DNA of 64,000 bases from Acidisoma cellulosilyticum (lineage in GTDB: Bacteria; Pseudomonadota; Alphaproteobacteria; Acetobacterales; Acetobacteraceae), in assembly GCF_020621385.1 (NCBI RefSeq), contig NZ_JAESVA010000014.1:1-64000 (forward strand), given 5' to 3'. A program made the translations under genes and the position numbers. Below the pieces are notes generated by a model that did no database searches, was not told the origin of the DNA, and was given only the letters and a program-made list of their open reading frames with translations. Shown here piece by piece: positions 62,114-64,000 of the stretch (position 1 is the first letter of the stretch; every line of letters starts with the position of its first letter).

Positions 62114-64000
62114 ATGCCAGGCCCACAGCCTGATCCGCAGGGCTTGCGACCGTTCAATATCCAGCACGGCAGTGCTGGCCGCGACACGATGTGCGCCTGG
62201 GAAAGGTTCCTGACGGAAGACCCGCAAGGCACCGACCCCGTGCGCAACGTCGTCGTCTCCTCCTGGCTGCGCAGCCGGGAGCTCGGCATCAATCCTCGCG
62301 GGCGTTCCGCGCCGCTCGCGGCCCGGGGCGATGCGATGGATCATCTCCGCGACCGCCATGCCGATCTTCTGGGCGCGGCCGCGGATGTTTTTGCCATGTC
62401 GGCGCCGCTCCTCGGCGGCTCGCGCTCGCTCATGCTGCTCACCAATCCGGACGGCATCGTCCTGGATGCCATCGGCGACAATCAGACGCTGGATGCCGGG
62501 CAGAGCATTCACCTGATGCAAGGCGGGGATTGGCGGGAGGATACGGTCGGCACCAACGGCATCGGCACGGCGCTCGCCACGCGCCGCCCGGCGCAGGTCC
62601 ATGCGTCGGAGCATTTCTGCGAGGGTATCAAGGCCTGGACCTGCGCCGCCGCGCCGATATTCGAGCTGGGCACGGGGCAGGTTCTTGGCATCCTCGATAT
62701 TTCCGGCCCGACCACCACCTATCAGCGCAATAATCTTAGCCTTGCGGTCTCGATCGCCCGGCAGATCGAGATGGTGCTGAACGAGCGGGCGAGCCGCGAA
62801 AGGATGCGGCTGCTGGAAGTCTGTCTGGAGCGTCTGTCGGCCCGCGACGTCGCGGGACTGGTCGCGATCGATCGTGACGGGCGGCTGGTCCATAACAGCG
62901 GGCGCCTGTCCAATCTGGTGCCATTGGGGCATCGGCTGCCGGGGCTGGATCGGCATGCCGCGGTCGAGGACTGGGCTTTGGCTTTGCCGGCGCCGCTCAG
63001 CGCCGATTGGTTCGATGTCATCAGGGTTGATGGGCGCGCCATCGGCGCGGTTCTCGTCATCCCCGAGCAACCTTCCCCGCGCTCTGCCCCAGTGGACTTG
63101 GCCGAGGCCGGTTTCGGCGCCATCATCGGCCGCAGCCCGGCCTTGGCACAGGCGCTGACCCGCGTCCGCCAGCTGCGCGGCAAGCGCGTGCCGATATTGA
63201 TCGAGGGCGAGACAGGCACCGGCAAGGAGCTTTTTGCTCGCGCTTTGCATGGTGAGGTGCGGGACAGCCATCCCTTCGTCGTCTTCAACTGCGGCGCCGT
63301 GGTCAAGGATCTGCTGGCGAGCGAATTGTTCGGCTATATCAGGGGCGCCTTTACCGGTGCGACGGCCGCAGGCGCCATCGGCCGTTTCGAACAGGCCCAT
63401 GGCGGCACGCTTTGTCTGGATGAAATCGGCGAGATGCCGCTCGACCTGCAATCCATCCTGCTGCGCGTGTTGGAGGACGGCATCATCTATCGCCTGGGCA
63501 GCGGTCAGCCGCATGTCGTCGATGTGCGTTTGGTCGCCATGACCAACCGCAATCTGTTGGAGGAGGTCGCGGCCGGGCGCTTCCGCCGTGATCTTTATCA
63601 TCGTCTGAGCGTGACCCGCATTCAGCCGCCACCCTTGCGGGACAGGACGGGCGATGTCGATCTGCTGATCGCGCATTTCAACCGGCTCTTGGCGGCCAGA
63701 CATGGCGTGTCAGAGCGTATGTTCGAGCAGCAGGCCATGCGGCTGCTGCGTGACTACGACTGGCCCGGCAATGTGCGGGAGCTGCGCAATCTAGTGGAAA
63801 GTCTGTTGCTGATGTCCGAGACCGCGTCGGTGACGGAGGAGGAATTGGTGCGGCTGCTTGAACCGGCGGCCATCCATTCGGACGGGCTTGGCGCCGCGCA
63901 ACATGGCAGTGCCAGCCTTGAGGATGCAGAACGCGTGGCCATCATCCAGGCGACGGGCCAATGCCACGGCAATCTCGCGGAAGCCGCCCGCGCGCTGCGC
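62114..64000 (+). CDS. Sigma-54-dependent AcoR-type activator, copy 2 (runs off the right edge)
   Basis: 629 codons are present, the C-terminus is cut in the Fis-type helix-turn-helix ([18 protein letters not shown]). N-terminal GAF-like domain (about 80-215) with [43 protein letters not shown] middle region, then AAA+ with Walker A GETGTGKE (365-372), GAFTGA in [15 protein letters not shown] and Walker [24 protein letters not shown] before ATG 62114. It is a distant paralog of the activator at 50650 and lies co-directionally behind the chaperonin gene. One activator may sense substrate and the other product (inference). Confidence 0.9.
   Translation, partial: MPGPQPDPQGLRPFNIQHGSAGRDTMCAWERFLTEDPQGTDPVRNVVVSSWLRSRELGINPRGRSAPLAARGDAMDHLRDRHADLLGAAADVFAMSAPLLGGSRSLMLLTNPDGIVLDAIGDNQTLDAGQSIHLMQGGDWREDTVGTNGIGTALATRRPAQVHASEHFCEGIKAWTCAAAPIFELGTGQVLGILDISGPTTTYQRNNLSLAVSIARQIEMVLNERASRERMRLLEVCLERLSARDVAGLVAIDRDGRLVHNSGRLSNLVPLGHRLPGLDRHAAVEDWALALPAPLSADWFDVIRVDGRAIGAVLVIPEQPSPRSAPVDLAEAGFGAIIGRSPALAQALTRVRQLRGKRVPILIEGETGTGKELFARALHGEVRDSHPFVVFNCGAVVKDLLASELFGYIRGAFTGATAAGAIGRFEQAHGGTLCLDEIGEMPLDLQSILLRVLEDGIIYRLGSGQPHVVDVRLVAMTNRNLLEEVAAGRFRRDLYHRLSVTRIQPPPLRDRTGDVDLLIAHFNRLLAARHGVSERMFEQQAMRLLRDYDWPGNVRELRNLVESLLLMSETASVTEEELVRLLEPAAIHSDGLGAAQHGSASLEDAERVAIIQATGQCHGNLAEAARALR

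Noticed and set aside
61784-63703. A 639-codon open frame on the minus strand across the chaperonin end and the second activator
   Set aside because: Antisense to clear GroEL and AAA+ sequence; no family features.

Overview
The window is GC-rich chromosomal DNA from an alphaproteobacterium, most likely of the Rhodospirillales/Acetobacteraceae type. The evidence is the mreBCD-mrdA-rodA and scpB-tatBC-serS housekeeping blocks, a SAM-II (SAM_alpha type) riboswitch in front of metZ, and many FrcA/RbsC-type and Dpp-type ABC transporters. The genus is inference. Coding density is high, many operon joints are ATGA overlaps, and I see no integrase, transposase, phage gene or CRISPR array.

Positions 1-21.4 kb are mainly core genome. 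In order they hold the 5' part of glpD, an unplaced winged-helix-type protein, a membrane glycosyltransferase, tRNA-Gly(CCC), the SAM-II riboswitch with metZ, a GNAT acetyltransferase, an HD hydrolase, a Stf0-type sulfotransferase, and the cell-shape operon mreB-mreC-mreD-mrdA-rodA (minus strand). These are followed by scpB-tatB-tatC-serS (without scpA and tatA). A block with an autotransporter heptosyltransferase, a TauE/SafE exporter and a SulP transporter is bracketed by two inverted copies of a ~197-bp element with terminal inverted repeats.

Positions 21.4-41 kb are a catabolic island for an unidentified small carbohydrate-like substrate. It has three CUT2-type ABC importers (one with two different permeases), two BtpA/SgcQ-type TIM-barrel proteins, two PfkB kinases, a TenA-like protein, a ThuA-like glutamine-amidotransferase-fold protein, a phosphotriesterase-family hydrolase, an M20 deacylase, two unrecognised small proteins and a LacI regulator. 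Two near-identical LacI-type palindromes, at 28508 and 35631, sit in front of importer 1 and in the divergent promoter of importer 2 and the M20/importer 3 unit. They suggest one regulon. This is the best candidate in the window for an undescribed pathway.

Positions 41-50.6 kb hold a MarR regulator and a divergent unit (two DAO-type flavoprotein oxidases, a dipeptide-type ABC importer and an SDR dehydrogenase), probably for uptake and oxidation of an amino-acid or amine-like compound. A decayed YbbL-like ATPase lies next to it.

Positions 50.6-64 kb hold a complete propane-monooxygenase-type soluble di-iron monooxygenase cluster: alcohol dehydrogenase, prmA, prmB, prmC, prmD, an amidohydrolase, a MIP18/DUF59-containing protein and a dedicated GroEL-like chaperonin. 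AcoR-type sigma-54 activators flank it on both sides, and two good -24/-12 promoters lie ahead of the dehydrogenase and ahead of prmA. The second activator runs off the right end. All six di-iron ligands are present in PrmA with the spacing known from methane monooxygenase.
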